Assembly (NCBI GenBank): GCA_965153355.1 | Contig: OZ231126.1 | Span: 86,800,001-86,864,000, forward strand | Source: Flaccisagitta enflata | Taxonomy: Eukaryota > Chaetognatha > Sagittoidea > Aphragmophora | Direction of reading: 5' to 3' | DNA length: 64,000 nucleotides | Shown here: positions 22,006 to 36,659 of the stretch, in pieces | Layout of the letters: each line of letters starts with the position of its first letter | How positions within the stretch are numbered: the first letter of the stretch is position 1 | The notes under the pieces: generated by a model | The model's database searches: none | What the model saw: the letters and a program-made list of their open reading frames with translations, nothing else | What the model was told of the DNA's origin: nothing | Position numbers and translations under genes: made by a program

Positions 22006-22124
22006 ATTAATTAAGGGGAAATTGAATTAATTTTTTATGGGTCATATTTTTTCTTATACATTGGGTTTTTTTATAATGGGTTGTTGCCGTTGGTCTGTCG
22101 TTTTTTTGTGTTTTATTTTTTTGA

Positions 22125-22130
22125 AATAAA
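22125..22130 (+). promoter_or_regulatory. AATAAA poly(A) signal
   Basis: Canonical hexamer 120 bases after the stop at 22005. It is the first one downstream of the membrane-protein gene and could serve both 3' ends. Confidence 0.45.
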
Positions 22131-22309
22131 GTTAAATTGTTTGTCTTAACTAATATAGTTATTTACTATTTATGAGCAGTTAGCAACCCATTGACGAGTT
22201 AGTATATATTTTCCATACATCTTTCGAAAATAAAAAAAAATCAATACTTCACGAAAAAAATCAACACTTCACAAATACAACCTTCATCAATCGACATAAA
22301 AGATGGATA

Positions 22310-22388
22310 TAATCATGATTTTGATTATGATTATGATTATAATTATGATTACGATTTTGATTATAATTATAATTATGATTATGTTATG
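22310..22388. repeat. (GATTAT)n degenerate hexamer array
   Basis: GATTAT units with ATAATT variants. A 27-codon hydrophobic frame opens with ATG at 22303 but is fully explained by the repeat. Confidence 0.8.
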
Positions 22389-22922
22389 ACATTCTTCAAC
22401 AAACATCATCACAGGATTCCTACAGCTCGACATGAAATACCGTAATAGTTAGCCATCTTAAAATTGCTCTTATCAGGTCAGCGTGTTGAAAGTGAAATGT
22501 GGACACTATTATGTCTGTGAATTTCAGACCTCTGTTACATAGTATGCACGTTTCACCTTTGATACTTTGATCTTACTTTTACAACTCGGGGAAAAACAAT
22601 TATCTCCTCTCAACAAACCATCTCAACGAACCTTTATCTACCATCTCTACCATCTCTACCATCTCTAGGATCAGCGCTTTTTACACAGGCATTTTTTAAG
22701 GGTACACCTTATTTCGTTTACGTAAAATCCTGTGAAAAAAGCGGTCAATTTGACGAGATTCATCCAACCAAAAAATAGAGAAAAAAAAGAGAATAAAAAA
22801 TCTCCATCTCCTTCTTTTCACATTCTTCCCATATACTCACTCGTCAATATCTAATACTTGCTCTTAAAAATATAAAATTAGGCTTTTTCAAATCCATTTT
22901 TAGAAAAAAAAATTAACCGTAA
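22389..22922. other. no gene seen
   Basis: AT-rich with CATCTCTACC units at about 22640-22670. No supported exon. Confidence 0.4.
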
Positions 22923-23171
22923 TATTCCCCCTTTATCCCTCTACTGGCGTACGTTTGGGCGGCGATTTGGTTGGCCGAAGATGTCGACGGAATCAAAGGC
23001 GGTGGAATCGGATGCATTCTTTTGGCTCTGATAGTCGTTTTGTATTCAAACGTGAGGAAGGTCAAAGTCTCTGCTTTGAGGGAGGAAAACGAAGGAATGG
23101 AAGGTACGATAAACGAGGATGAAACGTCGAAGAACAACACTAATGGTCCCTGCCAAGTCATGGCAGCTTAA
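22923..23171 (+). CDS. possible exon encoding a membrane segment
   Basis: The plus-strand frame is open from 22923 to TAA at 23169-23171 (82 codons) and has no usable ATG, so it can only be a 3' exon or remnant. It contains two hydrophobic stretches, LLAYVWAAIWLA and GGIGCILLALIVVLY. The second is followed by basic NVRKVK, as at the cytosolic side of a membrane helix, then an acidic tail with EENEGMEGTINEDE. No clear 3' splice acceptor is visible at its start. The minus-strand frame over the same bases is also open. It is the last plausible coding segment of the cluster. Confidence 0.3.
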   Translation, partial: YSPFIPLLAYVWAAIWLAEDVDGIKGGGIGCILLALIVVLYSNVRKVKVSALREENEGMEGTINEDETSKNNTNGPCQVMAA

Positions 23172-23321
23172 TATGGGTTCAGACTAAAACCCTACATTGG
23201 AAATGTTCGGTAAAGTTTTAGTGTAGAGTAATGAAAACAACTGACGAATCGAGCATTGCAATAGACAAACCGAGACGCTTGCACGCGTATCGCAAGCTTT
23301 TCAAGATTACTAATGGTACAA
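23172..23321. other. no gene seen
   Basis: Unique sequence between the last possible exon and the first repeat on the right. This is the likely right limit of the virus-like cluster, but no terminal repeat or target duplication was recognised. Confidence 0.3.
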
Positions 23322-23360
23322 AAACAAGGCCAACACCTTTAAGTCGCGTGCGGGACATAT

Positions 23361-23545
23361 ATAGCTTAAGATGACTTAAATTGATTTTGAATGACTCAAG
23401 GTGACCTGAAATGACGTAAAATGACTGAATATGTCTTTAATGACCATATTAACCTTATTGGCTTAGGTGACTTAATATAACTCAATTTGACTTAAAATCA
23501 CTTAGAACGATTAAAATGACTTAAAATGACATAGAATGAGGTATG
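23361..23545. repeat. degenerate ATGACTTAAA minisatellite
   Basis: About 10-base units TGACTTAAAA, TGACCTGAAA and so on, with drift. Confidence 0.65.
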
Positions 23546-23601
23546 ATGGCATTTGGGAAGGAGCTGTGAGCCTAAAAACCTATAAAACGCCAAAAAAGAA
23601 A

Positions 23602-24058
23602 TAGTCGCAAAAGTGTTAGATGGTCAGCGATACCCGTGCCCTACTTATATGGTTGTGGTTGGAGTTTAGGGGGGAGCAGGGCAGCGGCCCCGAAGGGGTC
23701 GATGACCTATGCTTTCACACATATGGGGAATTTTCTCCTCCTCCTCCCCCCAGCCTCCAGGCCCATATCTCAGCCTGGAGGCCCATATCCCAGCCTCAAG
23801 GCCCAAATCCCAGTCTTGAAGCCCAAATCCGTAGAGAGTGGAATCTGGGCAGTGGGATTGGGATTCGGACCTTGAGGGTGGGATTTGGGCCTCAAGACTG
23901 GAATTTGGGCCTCGAGGCTGGGATATGGGCCTCCAGGCTGAGAAATGGGCCTGGAGGCTGGGGGGAGGGGGGGTACAGAGAAGAATGAGGAGAAGTTGAG
24001 AAAATTCCCCATATGTGTGAAAGCATAGATCATCGACTCCTTTGGAGCCGCTGCCCAA
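23602..24058. mobile_element. TIR-bounded element with GGGATTTGGGCCTC minisatellite (family B), copy 1
   Basis: Left inverted end 23679-23738 has GGGCAGCGGCCCCGAAGGGG, TCGATGACCTATGCTTTCAC and ACATATGGGGAATTTTCTCC. The right end 23999-24056 is its complement with a few changes. Between them are GGCCCATATCTCAGCCTGGA-type units, first in one and then the other orientation. A leader TAGTCGCAAAAGTGTTAGAT and GGTCAGCGATACCCGTG precedes the left end. Confidence 0.75.
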
Positions 24059-24169
24059 AAAGGAGACCGACCGACCGACCAACCAACCAACCGACCAACC
24101 GACCGACCGACCGACCAACCAACCGACTAACAAAGCGGGGTGTAGAGTCGCGTAGCACGCGACTAAAAA

Positions 24170-25347
<1,178 letters not shown>

Positions 25348-25555
25348 GAGAGAAATGGTCTGTCACAATCTATTTATTCTCCGGCATCGGTTGGCGCGCC
25401 ACCTTCATCGACGTATAACGAATGGCGGAAATAAACAAACAAAAGTAATAACAAATGATTTCGCCTTCTTTCTTTCATGGTGACGTCTCTGGACCAGGAG
25501 TGGAAGAGAAGGCCGAAAACGGAGGGTGCAGGGAATAATGGAGGGGGCGGATGAG

Positions 25556-25663
25556 AAGCAGAAAGAAGAAGAAGGAGAAAAAGAAAAAGAAAAAGAAAAT
25601 GAAAAAGAAAAAGAAAAAGAAAAAGAAGAAGGAGCAGAAAAGGATGAATAAAAAAAAGTTAAC

Positions 25664-25722
<59 letters not shown>

Positions 25723-25729
25723 CGACGAC

Positions 25730-25823
<94 letters not shown>

Positions 25824-25824
25824 G
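25556..25824. repeat. purine tract then (GAT)n array
   Basis: GAAAAA-type hexamers at 25556-25640, then (GAT)n at 25663-25824 with a GAC interruption near 25720. Confidence 0.95.
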
Positions 25825-26317
25825 TGACGTTTAAGCTGCCTAAGACGGATGAGGAAGAGGAGGAAAGAAACAAAGGATAAAAATAGTTTCGACCATTTTG
25901 GGCTTCTTGATAAATCGCCGGTGCGAATGAAAAAGGAGGGAGAAGAGCAAAACGAGCAAGGTGGTATAAAATGGTGTTTCATTATCATCTTTTGAAATTA
26001 GTTTTAAGTTGTACATTTATATTCTAAATAAAGAAATGTTAAAAGAAAACAATATTTTTTGACAAAAAAATAAAATAAATATTAAAAAATATCAAAATTC
26101 TATCAGTTTTTATATTCTTCATAGTAGATAGCATGCTGCTGAATGAATATAATATGGTTTTTAAAAACTTACTCATCATATTTTTAGTGAAATATCTAAA
26201 GATGTGTGAAAAAGAAATAGCTATAACTTTTTGAATTTTTGAGATTTTGCATCAATTTCTTTCACTACCCACATAAAAACATATTGACTATTATTTAAAT
26301 CTATTGTTTTGTAGAAA
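25825..26317. other. no gene seen
   Basis: AT-rich. An AATAAAG occurs at about 26027 but no gene upstream is supported. Confidence 0.4.
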
Positions 26318-26509
26318 AACAAGGCCGGATACACGGCTACCCCAGTCGCGTGCGGGTGGGCAGGGGCCGTAATTGAGGTCATCAGATCATTTGGGCAGGA
26401 GCAGTGAAGCCAAAAATCCCAAAAACCCAAAAAAAGTAAAGTGTGACGGACGGACCGACGGACGTACCGACAAAGCGGGGTGTAGAATTGCGTAACCCGC
26501 GACTAAAAA
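26318..26509 (+). repeat. family A repeat, full-length
   Basis: AACAAGGCCGGATACACGGC, AGTCGCGTGCGGGTGGGCAG, CATTTGGGCAGGAGCAGTG, ACGGACGGACCG tract, AAGCGGGGTGTAG, then a partly decayed hairpin ending GCGACTAAAAA. Confidence 0.8.
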
Positions 26510-27928
<1,419 letters not shown>

Positions 27929-28142
27929 CAAAAAGTGACTAAGAAAGAGTGAGACAGAGACACATGGAGAGAGCAGGATCCGTCGGTCATCACGCCGCGC
28001 CTCGAGGTAGACGGATCCGAGTTGTTCGGCTTGTTTTTCCTGCCATTCCACTGACATTCCATCACATAACGCGACAGAGTTCAATGCCCGACCGTCGGAC
28101 CCCGAAGACCCTGACATGCCACTTTCGTCCTCTAAACGTCAT

Positions 28143-28174
<32 letters not shown>
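28143..28174. repeat. (CT)n microsatellite
   Basis: About 16 CT units. Confidence 0.9.
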
Positions 28175-28177
<3 letters not shown>

Positions 28178-28288
28178 CAAGCAACGTCAACGCTCGTGAT
28201 TGAATACCCGCATAGACGCGAAAACGAATATATAATATGTCAACTCACATGAGGCATGCACAAACACACGCACATTCGCGTGCGCGCG

Positions 28289-28289
<1 letters not shown>

Positions 28290-28371
<82 letters not shown>
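28290..28371. repeat. (CA)n microsatellite
   Basis: About 41 CA units, flanked by CpG-rich sequence with alternating purine-pyrimidine runs. Confidence 0.95.
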
Positions 28372-28374
<3 letters not shown>

Positions 28375-29045
28375 GACGACGACAACACAAATCAATACGC
28401 GCACGCAAACCCAAGCGCACAACATGCGCTTGCGACTTGAATGTTACAACGTTTGGCTCACGCGCGCAAAATCGAATCTGACGCTCGTTTTCATGCGTGC
28501 GTACGTGTGTGCGCGTGTATGCGCTTGCATGTGTGCACATGCGCGCATTGATAACATGGTCGTCGACAAGCGATGATTTAATAACTCGTGTTGGAGGTGA
28601 TTTGCCTTTTTCTGGCCTCCGCTTTCGGCCGCTCGACGATCAGCGTCAAATTCAGACAACGATTGAAAGAACATTTTTCAGCGTCGTTGAAGTGAAACAA
28701 AATCGCGATGGCAACCTAACAGGCCGGAAAGACAAAGAGAGAGAAGGAGAAATCGTTTCTTGCGAATTGTGAATCTTTGTAAAAACGCCAAATGACATGT
28801 TTACATTTCTACCTTGTTAACCCCTATTCGTGCGTGTGCGCTGTATGTCTTTCTCTCAGTGTCTATCTATGTTAGTGTCTGTCTCTTCCATCGACTGTCT
28901 CCTGTATACGTTACTCTTTTTGTCTTTTTATGTTTCTTTTCATCCCTGTGTCTGTCGACAGCCAGCTGTCTCATTCCATTTGTTTGACTGTCTGTCTCCG
29001 CTTTGGTCTGTTTCGCTATGTCTCTGCCGGGTGTATCTGCCCGAC

Positions 29046-29054
<9 letters not shown>
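28372..29054. other. no gene seen
   Basis: CpG-rich to mixed sequence. The frames are short or extend from repeats. Confidence 0.4.

Positions 29055-29137
<83 letters not shown>
29047..29137. repeat. (TCTG)n and (TC)n compound microsatellite
   Basis: TGTC tetramers followed by TC dinucleotides, then CATCT pentamers to 29160. Confidence 0.95.
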
Positions 29138-29143
<6 letters not shown>

Positions 29144-29160
29144 ATCTCATCTCATCTCAT

Positions 29161-29910
<750 letters not shown>

Positions 29911-29917
29911 TTCTTTC

Positions 29918-30440
<523 letters not shown>

Positions 30441-30639
30441 TTTAAATGCATTTTTTTGCATTTTTTTTTACATCTTTTTAACACTAGAGAAGGCACTGGG
30501 AGGTGGAGATCACTTATTCTGAGGTCATTTTGAAAATTTGTGTGCCTGTCTGTCTGTCTGTCTGTTTATATGTCTGCCTGTTTATATGTCTGTCGGACCG
30601 AATATTTCTGAAAATACTGACGCACGCGACTTAGGTCCA

Positions 30640-30818
30640 ATGACCTTGTTTTCTTTTTTTCTTTTTTTCTTAATTTCTTTTTTTCTTTTTTTCTTTTTTT
30701 TTCTTTTTTTCTTTTTTTCTTTCTTCCTTTCTTTCTTTCTTTCTTTCTTATCTTTCTTATATTTTTTTCTTCCTTTCCCCATCTTGTTGATGCTCTTCTC
30801 TCTCTCTCTCTCTGTTTC

Positions 30819-30880
<62 letters not shown>
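30640..30880. repeat. T-rich, (TTTC)n and (TC)n/(TCTG)n microsatellites
   Basis: Runs of CTTTTTTT units, TTTC tetramers, then TC with TCTG interruptions at 30820-30836. Confidence 0.9.
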
Positions 30881-30882
<2 letters not shown>

Positions 30883-31158
30883 TATGTATGCCAACTACGT
30901 TGACTATCACTTGTATCCTGTTTGGCACGGAAGTTGTCGGTTGGTTGCGTTTGACTCAAAAGAGGAACACTCTTGAAATGCAGTGGAATCCCAGATGGTC
31001 AATGAGATTGCATTTCATTCATCATCGATTCATTTTCTCCCTCTTCTCTTTTCGATCCTTTCTCCTCTATCAGTTATTTCCAGAGAACAAGTCAAATTTA
31101 ACTTACCAACCGACCAACCGACGGACGGACAAAGCGGATACGCTACGAGAGAGAGAGA

Positions 31159-31178
31159 AAGAGGATGATATGAGAGAA

Positions 31179-31271
<93 letters not shown>
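31159..31271. repeat. (AG)n microsatellite
   Basis: Pure AG from about 31182, preceded by a family A-like GACCAACCGACGGACGG tract at 31108-31135. Confidence 0.95.
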
Positions 31272-31274
<3 letters not shown>

Positions 31275-31353
31275 AAGGAATAACGCTGTAAGCAGTTTGT
31301 CATCGGTAGTTATGGCATGGCAAGTGGTAAGCGGCAACATCTGGGTCTGAATG

Positions 31354-31485
31354 AACAAGGCCAAGTAGGCCAATAAGGTGCGACGTGTGGATCCTTGAAC
31401 GAATGCGTTACCGACCGACAGACAGACAGACCGACAGACCGACGGACACAGCCAGTTATAGAGGTGCTTTGTCGCACCTAAAAAT
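31354..31485 (+). repeat. family A variant with altered hairpin stem
   Basis: Begins AACAAGGCC and ends with hairpin AGGTGCTTTGTCGCACCT (31462-31479) plus AAAAA, preceded by a GACCGACAGACAG tract and TTATAG. The stem sequence differs from other copies yet pairs perfectly. The upstream motif AAGGTGCGACGTG changes in the same way. Confidence 0.75.
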
Positions 31486-31904
31486 GTATAGCCTTCGGAC
31501 TCATCATTGGCCAACTCGTGAATTCGTTGTTCAGCTAAATGTTGAATAACTTGAATCAATTCCCCGGACCGAGACTAAATCTCGATCGAGGAAAATGTGT
31601 GTTTGTTACTCTTTAATTTAAACCATTTTATTGTGTATCACAAACAGAGATTTTTTTTGTTCAGTAGATCTCGTCTAGATTTGAGATAACGGGGGCAAGC
31701 ATTGTAGAAAAACAAATGAAGCCAAGAGAGTGATATTTGAAACATAGATTAATGAAGGGATGCTTTATTGCCCATGATAGCTGGTTGCCATGGAAACAAA
31801 TTTCGGTAATGTTTTTTAAGAAGTATCGTGCTTGTAGTTCCCGGAAATCCCGCCAGAGCAATTTTTCGATCGGCGACTAGATATTAAGATCTAAAACACC
31901 CCTA
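31486..31904. other. no gene seen
   Basis: Unique sequence. The only frame of note (66 codons, minus) has no feature. Confidence 0.4.
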
Positions 31905-32415
31905 GGTCTAACCCTTGCCCTAACCCTAAACTAATCCCTAAGCCTTTCCCTAAGCCTTTCCCTAACCCTAACACTAACCCTACCCCTAACCCTTACACGT
32001 TGCCCGCTTTCAAATGGTTGCCCGATAAAAACAAAAGATTATTTTATCTACTACAAGACCCACATTTCTATGTATTTTCGCTAAAATATCAACATTTTGA
32101 AAAAATTCTATGAGGGAACATTTTTTAATATTAAAGTTTCACTTTTCTTACAGTATGATTTGTAAGAATGTCGCTCGTTTAGCGGTTGCTAGGGGTTGTC
32201 ACACATGGATTCGGGGACAAAATGAATGATTCCCTGCACGATTTTGTTTTTATTTCCGAATCCTCCGCCAGAGCGAATTTAATTCGAATAGCTTTGGGCC
32301 ATAATACATTAAACCTAGCCAACCCATAGCCCTAAAGCTAACCCTGTCCCTAACCCTAACCCTAAAACTATCCCCAACCCTAACCCTAACCCTAAACTTA
32401 CCCCTAACCCAAATT
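31905..32415. repeat. two interstitial telomere-like blocks
   Basis: Degenerate CCCTAA units at about 31905-31995 and 32325-32410, separated by unique sequence. The telomere type is vertebrate/most-metazoan TTAGGG. Confidence 0.7.
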
Positions 32416-32664
32416 TAAAAACCCGCTTAAAAAGTCTTGAAAACAAAAGATCACAGATGATTTTACAATTGTACCGGATTCGCTTCCTAGCAATGGCCAA
32501 ACGAGCGACACGCCAATACTCTAGAAAGGATACCATGTTTTACCAGTAATGGCGGCTGTCGCCGTGAGGAAAAAGGTCGTAAGCGTTGTTCACTTTTCAC
32601 CAAGCTTTTTTCTTCAGTCACTGCAATTTTTTATTTGTTAGATCAAATTGAGAGCAATTGTATG

Positions 32665-33095
32665 TAATAGTTGCACTGAAAATCAGAGAAAAATAGGACT
32701 GAGCCAAATGAGCTAGATGAGCTAAGATATTCAAAATCACTTAACTAGACAACCAGCTATGCTTACAGACATGCTTTCTTGTATTTGCATGCTTAAATCA
32801 TAACATTTATTTATCTGTTTTAAAATTTAGAAAAAAAAGCGAGCTAAATGAGCTAGAATACTCAAAAACACCCTCACAGATGAGGAACTCTGCTCACTGA
32901 CATGCTTTCTTGTATTTGCATGCTAAAACATGTATCAAAACATTTATTCATTTATCGCATTTTAAATCAGAAAAACAGACTGAGCTAAATGAGCTAGATG
33001 AGCTAGAATACTAAAAAACACCTTCACAGATGAGTAGTTATGCTCATAAACATGTTTTCTTGTATTTGCATGTTCAAACAAATATAGATACACTT
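32665..33095. repeat. tandem repeat, about 130-150 bases, three copies
   Basis: Each copy has GAGCTAAATGAGCTAGATGA, AACACCTTCACAGATGAG and ATGCTTTCTTGTATTTGCATG, with an ATTTATT spacer of varying length. Confidence 0.8.
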
Positions 33096-33960
33096 TTTTA
33101 TTGATCCTACATAAAATCATAAAAAATTGAAAAAAAATCAATTTGAATTATTCGTAAATAAATCTTTAAAAAATCATAGCGCAAAAAATATTTGTCGTAG
33201 AGAATTCTGCTTGGTGCCAAATGAAAGAGAATTATCAAATTTACTTACCCTATCAATTTCATTGGAGGCCACATTCGGTCGGTGGAGACCCTCAACTTTC
33301 CCATAAGAAAATGAAAACCCTGTTTCTCTCGAATATGTCAAAAAGTCGAAGACTGACTTTGACTTTTTTCCCGACCAATCTGGCACAATATATTGACTGC
33401 GGTTAAAGGGTGCAAACGGAAGCTAAACTGTTTCTTTTTAATCAAAGGTTTTAATGTCTTTTAGTTAATTTTCGAATCACTGGGCCAACTAGTAGTATGC
33501 TGCAACAATCGTATTGTTATTATTGTTGCTGTGATGTTTTCACTAAAACAGGTGTTAAGAATAAGATTTTAAAATTCAAAATCTTGCTTAGAAAATCATA
33601 TCATGTTTGTGGGAGCAAGTGGAACAAGAAAATATGATGGAAGTAAGGCTATAAAGTACATGATTAGCGACTCTACCGGTTTTGTCCGTTCGTCTGTCCC
33701 TCGACCAGATGCTAGAGCAGAAAATTGTGCTTTGGATTAATTACTGTTCAGCGGGCTTGGACAATGGTCATTGGAAATCTTTTATGTTTTCCCAACGGGA
33801 TCTGTCAGTAGTTAGGGGTAGCTTACATTTGATAAAGTGTCAATTGTAATTTTCAGTGGGGAATCTCTCCATAAGATATTCTTTGTGTAATCTATAAAAA
33901 GAAATAAGAGCCGGGATTAATTTTTATACAAACTAGACCAATATGTTTGAACAAGAACTA
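33096..33960. other. no gene seen
   Basis: AT-rich unique sequence. A short family A-like fragment (TAGCGACTCTACCGG) occurs near 33665. Confidence 0.4.
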
Positions 33961-34571
33961 CCATCTAGCTCATAAATATACGGACAGTTGGAAAAAAATA
34001 AGCATATTGACTCACTGAATGGAAAATATGCTCAAATTAATTAATTTCTAGTCATTATATGGTATTTTGATTTATCAAGTCATTCTGTTTCGAGTGTCTA
34101 TCTGATTGGTCAATGATTTTTGTAACTCAAATCAGTATATCCTTGATTTTTTTATAAGCAACAAAAACATTGAATTTTTTTTTGTTTTCCTTTGATATGA
34201 GATGATTTCAGAGCAATATATCATACTGCAGCCTTCAATTTTTTCAACATTCAAAAAATTTGGTAAAAATGTGATCTGATGAGGTCAAGCAGAATGATTT
34301 TGGCCAATCCGTTTGGATTCAAGAGCTCTTTCTATATAGGTAGTCCTTGGTAGATAGGAACTGAAAACCTCTGAATTCGATTTTGGTAAAATGACAGTTT
34401 TTCTTCAAATCGCTGTCATTTCAAAACAGATTGAGCTACTGAGCTCTGCTTGGTCTTGAATGAAAGATTTTTTGTCATAGTTTGTTGATCTGCTTTCATT
34501 TCTATATTGGATATTGAAGTTTAGCTGCTAAGAACATGTGAAGGTGTCCGTATATTTGTGAGCTAGATAGT
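33961..34571. mobile_element. MITE-like element, about 610 bases, 25-base TIRs
   Basis: CATCTAGCTCATAAATATACGGACA at the left (shown as two parts: CATCTAGCTCATAAATATA and CGGACA, 33962-33986) is matched by its complement at 34545-34569 with one difference. There is no coding capacity, so it is non-autonomous. The interior is AT-rich. The transposase family is not assignable from this copy. Confidence 0.7.
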
Positions 34572-35339
34572 ATGTAGAAATTGACGTTCGCCGCGCAGTT
34601 TTTTTTCTAAAGTGGAAAACAGAAGCTGTCATTTTCTTTATATTTTTGCTTAATGGCCCCTTAAAGACAGGATGAGGAGAGTAAGTGCGCATGGGAGAAA
34701 ATATTAGACAAAAACAGTTTCATGCAGCATTTTGTCTCCTCTGTAACAGATATCTGAAACTCGAGGGGACCTCGATTATAAATACCCGTCCCATGCAGTC
34801 AAAGTTGTTTCAACATTCATGGGGTAATAATGAATTGTTTTTACCCGGATTTTTCCCTGCTGTTAGCTGCCCTGCCCTGGTTTTATGTGTCTTTAAACAT
34901 AAGTTTACTTATAGCATTAAAAAACGATAATGACATTGATATGTTACTGTCGCGTCAGGCGAAAAAAACATAAATGCTCACTACAGGATTTGAGTGCTCC
35001 GACAGAGCTCAGGTTCGCTTACTACTGTCAGTGTCACGGACTACATATTTAACTGAGATGGACCGACCACGGCTTTGGGACCACTTGAACAAAAGCGATC
35101 GTGTTCACTAAAGGACTGCGTCTCTTCCAACCTCCCAACCACCCCCCCCCAAAAAAAAAAAAAACACCGCTCTCCCCCACCCTTTCCATCTTTGAGAAAG
35201 ACGTTTTGTATGTATGGATCTGATCACTGATGGAACCAAATGAAATCGGGCAAGAGCTGAATTGAGGTGTCCAGCTGAACTAAAACAGATTTCTTCATGT
35301 GGAAAAAGGCAGAGAAGAGAAAATCTCCGGATGAGATGT
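34572..35339. other. no gene seen
   Basis: Unique sequence with a run of C then A at about 35143-35164. The 81-codon frame at 34685 has no supporting feature. Confidence 0.4.
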
Positions 35340-35344
35340 TCTCC

Positions 35345-35720
35345 TGAACAGAGAGAGAGAGAAACACACACATACACAGACAGGCAGATAGTGTCACGGA
35401 CTGAGAGTGACCGGGAGAGACAGAGAGAGACAGACAGCCTGACGGACATACAGTCATTCCTACAGATAGACAGAAACTGAGACAGACAGTCAGAGAGAGA
35501 CAGACAGACAGAGAGACAGAGAAAGAGAGACAGAGAGAGAAACACACACTGACAGACAAACACAGACAATGTGACGGACTGGGAGAGACAGCGAGAGAGA
35601 GACAGACAGCCTAATGGACATTCAGTCATTCATACAGATAGACAGAAACTGAGACAGACAGTCTGAGGAACAGACAGACGGACAACAAAAAAGAGAAAAT
35701 GAGACGGATAGACAAACAAA
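35345..35720. repeat. degenerate (GAGA/CAGA)n tract, internally duplicated
   Basis: ACAGACAG- and GAGAGAGA-type units. A roughly 190-base segment with GTCATTCxTACAGATAGACA occurs twice (35452 and 35626). Confidence 0.8.
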
Positions 35721-35803
35721 ACACAGAGTAGAGAAAAAGAAAGCTGGATTCAGCAATATTTAAGAAATAGCAACAGCAGGAAAAAAGAAAGGCAGAAACA
35801 GAG

Positions 35804-35970
35804 AACAAGGCCGGATACACGGCAATCCAGTTGCGGGCGGTTGGGCAGGAGCAGTAATGCAAAAACCGCCCGCAATTCAAAAATGTGACGGACCGATGGA
35901 CCTACCGACATACCGACCTACCGACCGACCGACATGGCAAGGTGTAGAGTCGCGTGTCCGCGACTAAAAA
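35804..35970 (+). repeat. family A repeat, full-length
   Basis: AACAAGGCCGGATACACGGC start, GCAGGAGCAGTAATG middle, GACCGACCGACATGG tract and hairpin AGTCGCGTGTCCGCGACT (35948-35965) plus AAAAAA. Confidence 0.85.
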
Positions 35971-36324
35971 AGGAATAAAAAGATTAAGAGATGAATTCAT
36001 GAAGAGAGAAAGCGATTGATAATGATATGCGAGGACGAATGGACTTAGGAAAGATAGACAAAGAGACAGACAATGAGAGACAAAGAATGAGAGACAGAGA
36101 TAGATAAAGCGATTGATATGCGTGACTTACGGACGGATGGACAGAAGAAAGTGGTCCATGTAAAGATTCTTGTGAACACAGATGAAAACGTCCAGAAAAC
36201 AAAAGAGCAGCGATGTGTGACTTCGCATCTGATTCTTTGAGTGTCCGCGTGAGGCGCCTTTTGTCTTGTGCATTTATCTGGACGAGATAAAGGATTTAAA
36301 AAGAAGAAGGGTTATGACGAAGAG

Positions 36325-36327
<3 letters not shown>
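35971..36327. other. no gene seen
   Basis: Low-complexity GAGACAGA-like sequence to about 36110, then unique sequence. Confidence 0.4.
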
Positions 36328-36369
<42 letters not shown>

Positions 36370-36487
36370 GTCCGTATATATCTGTACGTGCGTGCATGCG
36401 TGTGTGAGTGTGTATTGTGTGTGTGTGTGTATGTCTGATTTGGTGTGTCTCTCTGTACGTGCGTGCGTGTGTGTGTGTGTGTGTGTA
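36328..36487. repeat. (GT)n microsatellites
   Basis: GT runs at 36328-36369, 36408-36431 and 36463-36487, separated by CGTGCGTGCATGCG-type sequence. Confidence 0.9.
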
Positions 36488-36588
36488 TTTGCATATTGGT
36501 TATTCTGCCACTGTTTCTATTGACATCGATTTCTGTGTCACTAATCCGGGAGGATTTCGTTCACCCATTACCTCTCTTCTTTAACTTA

Positions 36589-36589
<1 letters not shown>

Positions 36590-36648
<59 letters not shown>
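36590..36648. repeat. (CT)n microsatellite
   Basis: About 29 CT units directly before a TIR-bounded element. Confidence 0.95.
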
Positions 36649-36649
<1 letters not shown>

Positions 36650-36659
36650 AACCTTTTTG

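Larger units (their letters stand above)
23322..24169 (+). mobile_element. family A repeat interrupted by a TIR-bounded element
   Basis: The 5' end (AACAAGGCC..AAGTCGCGTGCGGG, 23322-23354) and the 3' end (GACCGACC tract, AAGCGGGGTGTAG and hairpin AGTCGCGTAGCACGCGACT, 24061-24164) are in the same orientation but separated by about 700 bases of other repeat. Only the middle of family A is missing, which fits a nested insertion. Confidence 0.6.

Noticed and set aside
22303-22386. 28-codon hydrophobic microprotein
   Set aside because: Generated by the GATTAT repeat; no conservation or context evidence.
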